DNA of 64,000 bases from Prorocentrum cordatum (lineage: Eukaryota > Sar > Dinophyceae > Prorocentrales > Prorocentraceae). Of the stretch, positions 44,308 through 53,935 are shown in pieces (within the stretch, counting starts at the first letter, position 1; the number at the start of each line of letters is the position of its first letter). Below the pieces are notes generated by a model. That model saw only the letters and a list, made by a program, of their open reading frames with translations, had not been told where the DNA came from and did not search any database. The stretch spans positions 106,393-170,392 of the forward strand of contig CAUYUJ010015515.1 in assembly GCA_963575745.1 (NCBI GenBank), read 5' to 3'. The position numbers and the translations under genes were made by a program.

Positions 44308-46925
44308 TCCCGGCGAAGGACCCAACCATGTGCAATCGTGAATACCGCAAGGCAAGTGGTACGAAGGAGAGGATTTTTTAACGGAGCCACGAGACGTGTG
44401 AGGGGTATGCCGACATGGGCGGGGGGGGCGCATGTGGACACTGCCGCCAAGGCCTTCGGTGAAGCTCCCCGGGGGCAGGCCACACAACGCGCGACAGGTG
44501 TGCCGAAATGGGGGGGAAGCGGTAGAGCTTCCTATGGGGCCACGAGATGCTGTACTCGGTGGCGCGGACGCATGTGGTCACAGTCACTGGAGCCTTCGGT
44601 GGGGCTCCATATGGGGTCACGATACGCTGTACTGGATGGCGCGGACGCGTGCGGTCACAGCACCTGTGGGTGGCGCGGGCGTATGTACTCACAGCTACTG
44701 GAGCTTTCGGTGGAGCTCCTTATGGGGGCCACGAAACGCTCGACTGGGTGGCGCGGACGCATGTGGGCACAGCCACGGGAGCCTTCGGTGGAGCTCCCTG
44801 TGACGCCACGATACGCTGTACTGGGCGGCGCAGACGCATGTGGACTCAGGCACTGGGGCCTTTGGTGGAGCTCCCTGTGGGGCAAAAAAAACACGACACT
44901 GGGTTGGGCGAACGCATGTGGTCACAGCCACTGGGCCCTTCGGTGCAGCTCCCTATTGGGCCATGAAACGCAGCTCTGGGTGGCGCTGACAGCCACGAGG
45001 GCCTTCGGTGGGGCTCCCTATGGGGCCACGAAAGGCTGTACTGGGTGGCGCGGGCGCATGTGGTCACGGCCAGTGGGACCTTCGGTGGAGCTCCCTATGG
45101 GGCTACGAAACGTTGCACTGGATGGCGCGGACGCATGTGGTCACAGCCATTGGGGCCTTCGGTGAGGCTCCCCATGGGTCCACGAAAAGCTACACTGGGT
45201 GTCGCGGACGCATGTGGTCGCAGCCACGGGGGCCTTCCGTTGAGCTCCTTATGGGGCCACTAACCGCTGTACTAGGTGTCGCGGACGCGTGTGGTCACAA
45301 CCACACAAACCTTCGGTGGAGTTTCTTTTGGAGCCACGAAACGCTGTGCTGGGTGGCGTGCACGCACGTGGTCACAACAACCGGGGCCTTCGGTGGAGCT
45401 CCCTGTGGGGCCACGAAACGTTGTACTGGGTGGTGCGGACGCATGTGGTCACACTAATTGGCGCCTTCGGTGGAACTCCATATGGGGCCACGATACGCTG
45501 TACTGGGTGGTGCGGGTGCCTGTGGTCACAGCCACTGGGGCCTTCGGTGGGGCTCCCTATGGGTCCACGAAACAGGTACTGGGTGGCGCGGGCGCATGTG
45601 GTCACAGCCATGGGGGCCTTCGGTGGGGCTCCCTCTGGGGCCACGAAACGCTGTACTGGGTGGCGCGGACGCATGTGGTCACAGCCACGGGGGCCTTCGG
45701 TGGAGCTCCCTATGGCGTCACCCTATGGCGTCACGACACGGTGTATTGGGTGGCGCATGTGGTCACAGCCATGGGGACCTCCGATGGAGTTCCCTATAGG
45801 GCCAGGAAACGCTGTACGCGGTTGCGCAGACGCATGCAGTCACAGCCATATGGGGCCTTCGGTGGAGTCCCTTGTGAGGCCACGAAACGTTGTACTGGGT
45901 GTCGCGGACGCCTGTGGTCACAGCAACGTTATGGGCCCACGAAGCGCTGTGTTGGCTGGCGCGGACGCATGTGATCACAGCCATTGGAGCGTTCGGTGGA
46001 GCTCCCTATGGGGCCACGATACGTTGTACTGCGTGGCGCGGACGCATGTGGTCACAGCCACTGGGGCCTTCGGTGGAGCTCCCTATGGGGTCACAAAGTG
46101 GTGTACTGGGTGGCGCGGACGCATGTGGTCACAGCCATTGGGCCCGTCGGTGGAGCTCCCTATGGGGCCACGAAGCTGTACTGGGTGGCGCGGACGCATG
46201 TGGTCACAGCCATTGGGCCGTTCGGTGGAGCTCCGATGGGGCCACGAAACGCTGTACATTGTGACGCGGACGCATGTGGTCACAGCAACTGGGCCCTTCG
46301 GTGCAACTCTCTATGGGGCCACGAAACGTTGTACTGGGCGGCGCAGACGCATGTGGTGGCTTTCAGTGGAGCCCCCTATGGGGTCACGAAACGCTGTACT
46401 GGGTGGCGCGGACGCCTGTGGTCACAGCCACTGGGGCCGTTCGTTGGGGATTCCCATGGGGCCACGAAACGCTGCACTGCGTGGCGTGGACGCATGTGGT
46501 CACAGCAACAGGGGCCTACGGTGGAGCTCCCTATGGCGCCACGAAGCGCTGTACTGGGTGACGTGGACGCATGTGGTCACAGCCGTTGAGGCTTCCGGTT
46601 GAGCTCCCCATGGGGCCACGAGACGCTGTATTGGGTGGCGCGGAGGCATGTGGTCACAGCCGTTGAGGCTTTCGGTGGAGCTCACTACGGGGCCAAGAAA
46701 CGCTGCACTCTGTGGCGCGAACGCCTGTGGTCACATCTAGTGGGGCCATTCGGTGGAGCTCCCCATGGGGCCACGAAACGCTGGACTTGATGGGCTGAAA
46801 TGGTGGACGCGCGCAGGGCAGAGGCAAGGGTGGGAGGAGGAGGGGAGGAGGAGAAGGAGGAGAAACGTGGGGCGCTGTCTCTTCAAAACGAGGACCCAAC
46901 ACCACAGGATAATTGGGAATTGGAG
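44308..46925 (+). repeat. P repeat 3: leader, long 77-bp array, trailer
   Basis: Leader at 44308 (CCCGGCGAAGGACCCAACC), about thirty 77-bp units (44540-46790), and the trailer at 46812-46925 with GGGGCGCTGTCTCTTCAAAA and ACACCACAGGAT as in P repeat 2. The unit core CTTCGGTGGAGCTCCCTA with GGGGCCACGAAACG is shared with the 90-bp units at 16826-17830. Open frames up to 437 codons cross the array only because stops are rare in all three phases; 77 is not a multiple of three, so no protein repeat would stay in phase. Confidence 0.9.
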
Positions 46926-47075
46926 CGGCGGGGGTTTTTGGCCGTTTTTGGACTCGGAGGGCCCTCGACGGGCCTCGGGCAGTCAAAAAACAGCCCAGAA
47001 CGCAAAGCCAGCCCCAGGGAAGTGGTCCAGACCTCCTGGGCCCACGCATCGAATATATTGGAGCGGCCGGATGTC
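46915..47075 (+). repeat. E dispersed repeat, plus strand
   Basis: Contains TTTTTGGCCGTTTTTGG, GGGCCCTCGACGGGCC, AGTCAAAAAACAGCCC, GGTCCAGACCTCC and CCACGCATCGA. It starts where the P repeat trailer ends. Confidence 0.75.
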
Positions 47076-47189
47076 TGGGTTGAAGCCTCTGAGAGGGGCT
47101 TGCCTCCACGTGGGGCAGAGCGAGCCGAGCAGGCGACCGCACTGAACACCAGCGCGGCATCGCCAGGGGCACGCACCAAGCTGACCAGA

Positions 47190-47545
47190 CGCACAGCCTG
47201 CAGTCAAGCCGCCGAAGTGGGGAGCAGTTAGAATTCGGGAGGGGCTCGCGGCTCCTCGTGTCCCTCTGTGGTTGCTCCTCCAGCGCTCCTCGTGCAGCCA
47301 CAGTCAATACGCCGAAAGAGGGAACAGTTTAGGTTCGAAAGGGGCTCGATGTTCCTTAGGTCTTTCCGTGGCTGCTCTTCTAGCCCTCCTCGCGCACCCA
47401 GGCGATGTTGGCGCTAAAGCGGGGCGTCGTTCCTTCTTTCGCGTTCCTCATGTCAGCAGCCTGACTGCAGGGGCTTTCGGGGTCACTATGGGGCGTCGCT
47501 CCTTGTTCAACGTTCCTCGTGGTAGTAGCTTGACTGTATGGTGGC
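47190..47545 (+). repeat. Two short tandem duplications
   Basis: A unit of about 101 bases (CAGTCAAGCCGCCGAAG at 47201, CAGTCAATACGCCGAAAG at 47303), then a unit of about 70 bases (GGGCGTCGTTCCTTC at 47421, GGGCGTCGCTCCTTG at 47491). Confidence 0.65.
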
Positions 47546-47559
47546 TGTGGTGGGCGGCA

Positions 47560-47720
47560 CCTCAGCCTCAAGACAGATCACGAAGCCCCCAAGACGGCCC
47601 AAGGGGTCTCCAAGATGCCCTCCTGGAGACCCCGAGGAGGCCAGAGTCATTGATCTTCCTCCGGTGTTTGAAAGGTTTTGAGGTTTTCAACTGTTCGTGC
47701 CAAGAAGCCTCGAAGAGGCC
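47560..47720 (-). repeat. GGCCGTCTTGG minisatellite, block 3a (reverse)
   Basis: Reverse-oriented units such as CAAGACGGCCCAAGG and the embedded motif in reverse (TCATTGATCTTCC, GTTTGAAAGGTTTTGAGG). It is interrupted by the zinc-finger retrogene and resumes at 48868 in the same orientation. Confidence 0.85.
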
Positions 47721-47721
47721 T
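47705..47721 (+). other. 5' direct repeat flanking the retrogene
   Basis: AAGCCTCGAAGAGGCCT; the 3' partner at 48852-48868 is AAGCTTCGAAGAGGCCT, 16 of 17 identical. The position immediately outside the spliced leader and immediately after the A-rich tail fits a target-site duplication. Because the site lies in a minisatellite, chance similarity between array units is an alternative. Confidence 0.6.
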
Positions 47722-47743
47722 TCCGTAGCCATTTTGGCTCAAG
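47722..47743 (+). other. Exact dinoflagellate spliced-leader sequence
   Basis: 22 bases starting TCCGTAGCCATTTTGG and ending CTCAAG agree with the known dinoflagellate spliced leader at all positions (first base T is one of the allowed variants). It lacks the splice donor GT expected in an SL RNA gene (AGAGGC follows), so it is the 5' end of a reinserted trans-spliced mRNA and not an SL RNA gene. Confidence 0.9.
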
Positions 47744-47828
47744 AGGCAGCCAGAAGCAGATCAAGAGGCCACGTTCGCGCCCAGGTGGGCAGGCGTCGCG
47801 AAATGTGTTCCTCGATGCTCTCCCACGC

Positions 47829-48758
47829 ATGGCCGGCCCGTGCGAAGGGGAACCGCTCCTCGCCGTTCCGCCAGGGCTAGAGAGTGTGAGGGTTGGCGTG
47901 GAGAAGACCTTCATTCACGTTGACGAGGAGGGCACCCGCTCGTTCGACCACGTCAGGAAGAACGCGGAACGCACATTGGGTGAAGGCGACCACCATTGGC
48001 AGCTGTGCCACGAGGTGCTGAAACCCGAGGCTGACGGTGGCGGCGGCGGCGGCCTGCCCGCCAGCCTCTTGTTCTCCGCGCCGGCGCGCAGCCCGTTCGC
48101 TGCGACGTCTGCGGCCCAAACGCGCGTCGAAGGGCTGAAGGCCGAGAGGCGCAGGCACGCTGATGAGCTGATGGCGCTCTTCAGGATGTGCGGTCCGGAG
48201 ATGACGGTGCCGGAGTTCCAGAGGCTCCAGGCAAAGGACGAGTTTGTGGAGCTCATGCGCAAGTACAACATTGAGGACAACGTCAAGGAAGTAGACGATT
48301 CTGTCGAGCCGTGGGCGTACAAGTTCCTCGGCGGCGGCGGCCAGGCGGGGGGCGCGGAGGCGCCGGGCAGGCCGCGCGGCGAGGACGACGGGGGCGTGGC
48401 GCTCGGCCGCTCGTTCTTCGAGCAGGTCATGGCTGCCGGGAGAGGGACGGACATGTTTGCAGGCGACGGGCGGTTGAAGACCGAGTCCCTGAAGGCCTGC
48501 TGCGCGATGGCCATGGTGCACAGGATGAGCTACCCCAGTGCGGGCGATTGCAAGGATGCTACAACGAAGCTGTGTGAGCCTTGCGGCTACTTCCACAAGA
48601 AGTGGTCTGTGATCGATGAGAGCAAAGGCGACCGCTGCTCCAAGGGGGTCGACTGCCCTTTCTGCCACGTGTGCTCCACGGCCGACCGGAACAGGTTCAA
48701 GAAAGCCAACCAGAAAGATAGATGGAAAGCCAAGCACGACACCAAGCAGACGCGCTGA
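47829..48758 (+). CDS. CCCH-type zinc-finger protein, processed retrogene
   Basis: 309 residues, intronless, starting at the first in-frame ATG after the leader; two out-of-frame ATGs (47800, 47815) precede it. Residues 1-60 are hydrophilic; 66-76 are Gly-rich; about 100-160 form a charged helical region (LKAERRRHADELMALF, ELMRKYNIEDNV); 170-195 are Gly/Pro/Asp-rich. At 249-282 lies a Cys-rich site, CEPC...DRCSKGVDCPFCHVC. C270, C276, C279/H280 fit the C-x5-C-x3-H part of CCCH fingers, with a longer first spacing, and a basic tail (RNRFKKANQKDRWKAKHD) follows. Such fingers commonly bind RNA in post-transcriptional control; this role is inferred. The frame is intact, so the copy may be recent. 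Expression would need a new promoter. Confidence 0.8.
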   Translation: MAGPCEGEPLLAVPPGLESVRVGVEKTFIHVDEEGTRSFDHVRKNAERTLGEGDHHWQLCHEVLKPEADGGGGGGLPASLLFSAPARSPFAATSAAQTRVEGLKAERRRHADELMALFRMCGPEMTVPEFQRLQAKDEFVELMRKYNIEDNVKEVDDSVEPWAYKFLGGGGQAGGAEAPGRPRGEDDGGVALGRSFFEQVMAAGRGTDMFAGDGRLKTESLKACCAMAMVHRMSYPSAGDCKDATTKLCEPCGYFHKKWSVIDESKGDRCSKGVDCPFCHVCSTADRNRFKKANQKDRWKAKHDTKQTR

Positions 48759-48807
48759 GAGGCTTGGCCGACAACAGCAGCGTGGTTTTCGGTGACCCCT
48801 AGCAGCG

Positions 48808-48868
48808 CCCGCCCCGAAAAAGGAAAAAACAAAGCAAGAGAAGCATAAAAAAAGCTTCGAAGAGGCCT
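48808..48868 (+). other. A-rich tail and 3' direct repeat of the retrogene
   Basis: GAAAAAGGAAAAAACAAAGC and further A runs up to 48851 look like a decayed poly(A) tail. The direct repeat AAGCTTCGAAGAGGCCT (48852-48868) follows and the minisatellite resumes. Confidence 0.6.
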
Positions 48869-49143
48869 CCAAGATAGCTCCAAGACAGCCAAACAGGCCC
48901 CCAAGAGGGCCCGACGTCGCCCAAAGATCGCCCAAGGGCCGTGAACCACTCCAAGGGCCTCTTTGGGCGGACTTGATGGCATCTTGGACCCTCTTGGGCC
49001 GCCTTGGAGGCCATCTTGAACCATATTGGCCGAACTTGGAGGCCATCTTGGCCGTCTTGGAGGCTATCTTGAGCCGTCTTGGAGAGTTGTTTCCGGACGT
49101 TGTGTTCGTTTGCGCTCGTTTGCGCTCGATTGTGCGGCCTTCC

Positions 49144-49293
49144 GGGTAGCCGGCGGGACGGGCCGAAGCCCCAGGGGATCCGCCGCCCCCTGCTTGCAGG
49201 GGTGCACGGCGTGCTGGACGTTTCAGGTTTTGGTTTTGGTTCTTTTTCTAAAAGAACTCCCCAGTGGGCTTCGGCCCGTCCCGCCGGCCACCC
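49144..49293 (-). mobile_element. Foldback element F1
   Basis: Arms 49144-49171 and 49266-49293 (GGGTAGCCGGCGGGACGGG and on) pair over 28 bases with one mismatch. The interior holds, on the minus strand, GAAAAAGAACCAAAACC, then GTCCAGCACGCC and GCACCCCT. This core also lies inside F2 and F3. Confidence 0.75.
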
Positions 49294-50050
49294 GTAATTT
49301 TCCCAAAATCCGTCTGTCAATGCCTTTGTTGCCCCAACTTGGCCCAAGATGGCCTCCAAGACGGCCAAGATGGCCCAAGATGGCCTCCAAGATGCCTCCC
49401 AGACGGCCAAGATGGCCTCCAAGACGGGTAAGATGGCTCCAAGATGCCTCCAAGACGGCCCAAGATGCCCTCCAAGACGGCCAAGATGGCCCCAAGATGC
49501 CTCCAAGATGGCCCAAGAGGCCTCCAAGACGTTCTCCAGGAGAGCCCGAAGAGGCCAAAATCATTGGTTTTCCTTAGGTTTTTGAAGGTTTTTTGCGTTT
49601 TCTTCTTTTCGGCCTTCCGACGGCCCAAGAGGCCCCCAAGATCGCCCAAGAGGCCTCCAAGAAGGCCCTATGACGGCCCAAGGGCCCCCCAAGACGGCCC
49701 CAAGAGCGCCCCAAGACGGCCCAAGAGGCCTCCAAGACGCCCAACATGGCCTCCAAGACGGCCCTGAAGCGCCCCAAGAGGGCCCCAAGACGGCCCAGAG
49801 AGGCCCCCAAGACGGCTCCAGACGGCGTCAGACGGACCAGGAACGCCCTAAGACGGCCAAAGAGACCCCCAGGAAGCCCCCAAAGGCCCCCAAGAGGCCC
49901 AAGGAGGCCCCCAAGATGCCTCCAAGAGGCCTCGAAGAGGCCCCCAAGAAGCCCCCAACAGACCCCAAGGGTGCCCCAAGAGACTCCTAACAACCCTCAT
50001 CCTCCTACTCTATTTCTTCCTCTTCCTCTTCCTGTTCATAATCATTCTCT

Positions 50051-50420
50051 CCCATGTGTTCCCCGAAAGCTTTCCAAACCGACTCGGGGAACTCATGGTC
50101 CGATAGCTTGGCCAAGCTCTAGTCCAACTTTCGGCCACATCGGCGTTTCCAAAAAGGCAGGGGGCGGCGGTGATTCGCCGTAGGCGTCTTCGATAGTTTT
50201 TGGGGAAAAAGAACCAAACCCAAAACAGAAAGGGTCCAGCACACCAGGCACCCCTGTGGCAAGCCAACAGGGGGCGGATCGAAGACGCCTACGGCGAATC
50301 ACCGCCGCCCCCTGCCTTTTTGGAAGCGCCTATGTGCCCGAACGTTGAGGCCAGACCTGCCAGGCTATCGGACCATGTGTTCCCCGAATCGGTTTGGAAA
50401 GCCTTCGGGGAACACGTGGG
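50051..50420 (+). mobile_element. Foldback element F2, 143-bp arms
   Basis: Left arm 50051-50194 and right arm 50278-50420. The inner 48 bases (50147-50194, TTCCAAAAAGGCAGGGGG and on; 50278-50325) pair without a mismatch. The outer 95 bases pair with scattered differences (CCGATAGC, GTGTTCCCCGAA). The central 83 bases carry GAAAAAGAACCAAACCC, GTCCAGCACACC and AGGCACCCCTG. No open frame. The arms are unrelated to those of F1 and F3. Confidence 0.85.
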
Positions 50421-51646
50421 CATCTTGAAGGTCATCTTGGCCATCTGGAGGCCATTTTGACCCTTTCGGGCCGTCTTGGAGGACGTCTTGGTGGGCTCTT
50501 GGGCCGTCTTGGAGGCCATCTTGAGCGTCTTGGAGCCCTCTTGGGCCGTCTTGGGGGCCTCGTGGGGCCGTGTCTTGGGCCTCTTGGGCGATCTTTGGGG
50601 GCACTTGGGCCGTCTCGGGCCGTCGGAAGGCAGAAAAAAAGCAAATGCCACAATCCTTCAAAACCCATGGGAAATGAATGATTCGGGCCTTTTCGGGCCT
50701 TCCTGGAGGTCCTCTCGGAGGCCTCTTGGGCCGTCTTGGGCCATCTTAGGGCCATGTTCGGCCGTCTTGGTGGGCTCCTGGTCCGTCTGACGCCGTCGGA
50801 AGCCGTTTGGGTGGCCTCCATGGGCCGACTTGGGGCCCTCTTGGAATGCTCCAGCGCCGTCTTGGAGGCCATCTTGGGCGTCTTAAAGGCCTCCTGGGCC
50901 GTCTTGGGGGCCTCTTGGGGCCGTCTTGGGGCCCGCTTGGGCCGTTATGGGGCCATCTTGGAGGCCTCCTGGGCGATCTTTCGGCGATCTTTGGGGGCTC
51001 TTGGGCCGTCTCGGGCCGTCGGAAGGCCGAAAAGAAGCAAATGTCAAAATCAACCTTAGGAAAATCAAGGTATTGGGCCTCTTCTGGCCTTCCTGGAGGC
51101 CCTCTTGGGGGCCTCTTGGGCCTTCTTGGGCCAGCTTCGAGCCAACTTCAGCCATCTTGGTGGGTTCCTGCAAGTCTGACGCCGTCGGGAGCCGTCATCG
51201 GGGCCTTTCTGGGCCGACTGGGGGCCCTCTTGGGGCGCTTCGGGGCCGTCTTGGAGGCCATCTTGGGCGTCTTGGAGGCCATCTTGGGCATGTTGGAGGC
51301 TTCTTGGGCCGTCTTGGGGCCGTCTTGGAGGCCACTTGGGCCGTCATGGGGCCCTCTGGGGGGGCTCTTGGGCGATCTTGGGGGCGTCTTGGGCCGTCTT
51401 GAGCCGTCGGAATGCCGAGAAGAAGCAGATTCCAAAATCTGTCCAAAACCTAAGGAATTTCAATGATTTTGGCCTCTTCGGGCCCTCCTGGAGGACCTCT
51501 TGGAGGCCTCTTGGGCCGTCTTGGAGGCCGAGGCCGTTTTGGACCATCTTGGGCGGACTTGGAGGCCATCTTGGGCCATCTTCGCGATTTTCTGATGACA
51601 TCCCAAGCGAAACGGCCGTTCTTGGTATTGACTTGTGCAGTTTCCC

Positions 51647-51791
51647 GGTAGTCGGCGGGACGGGCCGAAGCCCCAGGGGGAGCTCTTTTGGAAAAAGAAC
51701 CAAAACCAAAAGCCATATCGTCCGGCACGCCAGGCACCCTTTTGATAAATCAAAGGGGGCGATACACTTGCCTTCGGCCCATCCCGCCACC
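51647..51791 (+). mobile_element. Foldback element F3
   Basis: Left arm 51647-51670 (GGTAGTCGGCGGGACGGGCC and on) nearly matches the left arm of F1; the right arm 51772-51791 pairs with it apart from a four-base difference in length and one mismatch. The core GGAAAAAGAACCAAAACC, GTCCGGCACGCCAGGCACCC is on the plus strand. Confidence 0.75.
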
Positions 51792-52484
51792 GTTCCTGGG
51801 CTGTGAGTTGGAGACCTCGTGGATGTTCGTTGGGATATCGTGAGAGGCGTCTCGGGGGTCTCTTGGAGGCAGTTCTGACCCTCCTTGGGCCTTGTGGGGG
51901 CCTCTTGGGACGTCTTTTTGACCCTCTTGGGGGCCTCGTGGGGCCTCTTGAGGGCTTCTTGGGCGCTTCTTGGGGCCTCTTGGAGGCCTCTTGGGGCCTC
52001 CTGGGAGCTTTTTGGGGCGGAAGGCTCGAATTGTCGGTTCGTGTTCCCCCACTTGGGCCCCTCTTGGGGCAGTTTTGGTATTATTTGGGGCCGTCTTGGA
52101 CGCCTCTGGGGTTGTTTGGGGGCCCTCGTGGGCCGTCTTGGGACCCTCTTGGGGGCCTCTTAGGCCGTCTTGGGGCGGTCTCGGGAGCCCCTTGGGCCAT
52201 CGTGGAGCGTCGGAACCCCGAAGACGCGAGAACGCGAAAAGCAATCAAAAAACAAAGAAAAAAAGTGATGTTTGTTAGCATCTTAGGGGCACTCTTGGAG
52301 GTCCTCTTGGAGCGCTCTTGGGGCTTCTGCGGGGCCTCCTGAGCCATCTTGGGCGTCTTGGGGCGCTCTTGCGCCGTCTTGGAGGCCTCTCGGACCCTCA
52401 TGGGCGCTTCGTGGGGCTCTCTTGGCCGTTTTGGAGCCCTCGGGTGAGTAAAGCAAGAGCAGCGAGTGCGAATGCCCGCAGTCA

Positions 52485-52700
52485 AATTTGCAGAGCGGTG
52501 CCCTGCTAATGAGAGGAGAAACAGTGAACGCGCATATGCTCTGAGGCCAATTAGCAGAGCGGCGCCCTGCTAATCAGAGCCCGAGCAGGATGGGAAACCC
52601 TGCTTCGAGGCCAATTAGCAGAGCAGCGCTCTGCTAATGAAGGGAGGAGCAGCAAGTGCGTATGCTTTGAGGCAAGTTAGCAGAGCGCCGCTCTGCGAAT
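52485..52700. repeat. Tandem palindromic repeat, four units of about 64 bp
   Basis: AATTAGCAGAGCGGCG followed by CCTGCTAAT or CTCTGCTAAT gives a hairpin of about 26 bases at 52485, 52549, 52613 and 52676. The spacers share GCGTATGCTTTGAGGC-like sequence in alternate units. The fourth hairpin is decayed. Confidence 0.8.
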
Positions 52701-52835
52701 TGGAGCCCGAACACTCCGATGATGTGGAGCCCCAGTCTTCAGAGTAGAATTCAGGGCTCAGGACAGAGAACACATGAGGGCCTGGGGAAAACTTCCCTCG
52801 CGCCTCGCGGCACGGTGGCGGAGATATATACACTT
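52700..52835. other. Short unique stretch, nothing recognised
   Basis: Sits between the palindromic array and the CATA repeats. No feature seen. Confidence 0.4.
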
Positions 52836-53085
52836 ATGTGCATATGAATATACACATGCATACACACACATACATACAAACATACCTGCATACACACACA
52901 CACATACAAACAAACAAACAAACAAAAACAAACAAGCAAACAAACATGCAGGCATATATTCAAACATGTACAACCAGACACGCATACACATACATAAACA
53001 TATTTATGCACATACACATGAACATATACACATACTTCAGCACAAGCCTATACATACAGATAGCTATAGACATGTATGTATATAG

Positions 53086-53125
<40 letters not shown>
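52836..53125. repeat. (CATA)n/(CA)n and (GA)n microsatellites
   Basis: Irregular ACACATACATACAAAC-type sequence to about 53088, then about 35 bases of pure GA. Confidence 0.9.
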
Positions 53126-53126
<1 letters not shown>

Positions 53127-53154
53127 GTGCCGGGTGGCACGAAAGACCCACCCC

Positions 53155-53880
53155 CTGTCCCGGGGGGCTTTCGTACCAGCCGCACCGGGTGCGGCTGACA
53201 GCCCAGAAGCCTCCCTCTTCCCCTTCCCCAGGGGCTTTCGTATTGGGCGCACTGGGTGCCGCCGGCGACCCGTCCCCCTCCCCCTTTGGGAGTGGGGGGG
53301 GGCCGCGTGGGGGTGGGTCTCCCTGCGGGGGGGGGGGGGGAAGCGGGGGAGGAGGAAGAAAGAGGAGGAGGGGGAGAAGGCGGAGGAGGTACACACGAAC
53401 CCCTTGGGCGTCGAGGCGCCGCAGGCGCGCAAAAGAGCGCTCCGGGCGCTCCCGCGCACACCTGGGGAGACCGCAGGAGAAGGAGGAGGGGGAGGAGGAG
53501 GAGGGGAGGAGAACGGGAGGGCGAACCCCCGCGCTCCTAGGCGCCGACGGCGTTCGCAAACGCTCCCCAGACGCTCCCGCTCCTTCGAAGGAGGCCGCAG
53601 GGGGAGATGGAGGAGGAGGAGCAGGAGGTGGAGGAGGAGGAGGAGGAGGAGGAGGAGGAGGATGTGGACGAGGAGAAGGAGGAGGTGAAGGAAAACGCGC
53701 TCCCCGCGAGGATCCCGGGGGCTTTCGTACCGGCCCGCACCAGCGGTGCGTGGAAGACCCCCCCGGGACTTCCGTGCATCCTGGGGGCTTTCGTACCGGC
53801 CGCACCGGCGGTGCGCCCAGCACAAAAGCCCCAGGACGAGCGATCCCGGGGGGGACTTTCGTTCCGCACCGGGCACCAGC
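53155..53880. repeat. Dispersed GGGGCTTTCGTACC hairpin motif
   Basis: GGGGGCTTTCGTACC followed by a CCGCACCGGCGGTGCG-like inverted repeat occurs at about 53165, 53233 (GTATTGG variant), 53708, 53787 and, reduced, 53858. Between the copies are GGA tracts (53340-53385, 53480-53515, 53605-53695). The alternating arrangement may be one tandem array with a long variable unit. Confidence 0.65.
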
Positions 53881-53883
53881 CAA

Positions 53884-53924
<41 letters not shown>

Positions 53925-53935
53925 GTGTGTGTGTC
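53884..53935. repeat. (AT)n-(GT)n microsatellite
   Basis: About 38 bases of alternating T and A, then TTATGTGTGTGTGTCC. Confidence 0.95.

Larger units (their letters stand above)
48868..52450. repeat. GGCCGTCTTGG minisatellite, block 3b (main array)
   Basis: About 3.6 kb. From 48868 to about 49980 it is mostly reverse (CCAAGATGGCCTCCAAGACG), with a forward patch near 48970-49080. From 50420 to 52450 it is forward (GGCCGTCTTGGAGGCCATCT). A longer motif with TCGGAAGGC, an A-rich patch and GGGCCTTCCTGGAGG recurs at about 49540-49630 (reverse), 50620-50720, 51010-51100, 51410-51500 and 52200-52290, giving a higher-order period near 400-800 bases. A second motif, TCTGACGCCGTCGG, is at 50785 and 51174. 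Three foldback elements interrupt the array. No coding frame is credible. Confidence 0.9.

Noticed and set aside
45289-46602. 437-codon frame through the P array
   Set aside because: The 77-bp unit is not a multiple of three, so successive units are read in different phases; the frame is open only because stops are rare.
47722-47743. Spliced-leader RNA gene
   Set aside because: The leader is followed by AGAGGC and not by a GT splice donor, and no Sm-site-like sequence follows; it is in front of a gene frame.
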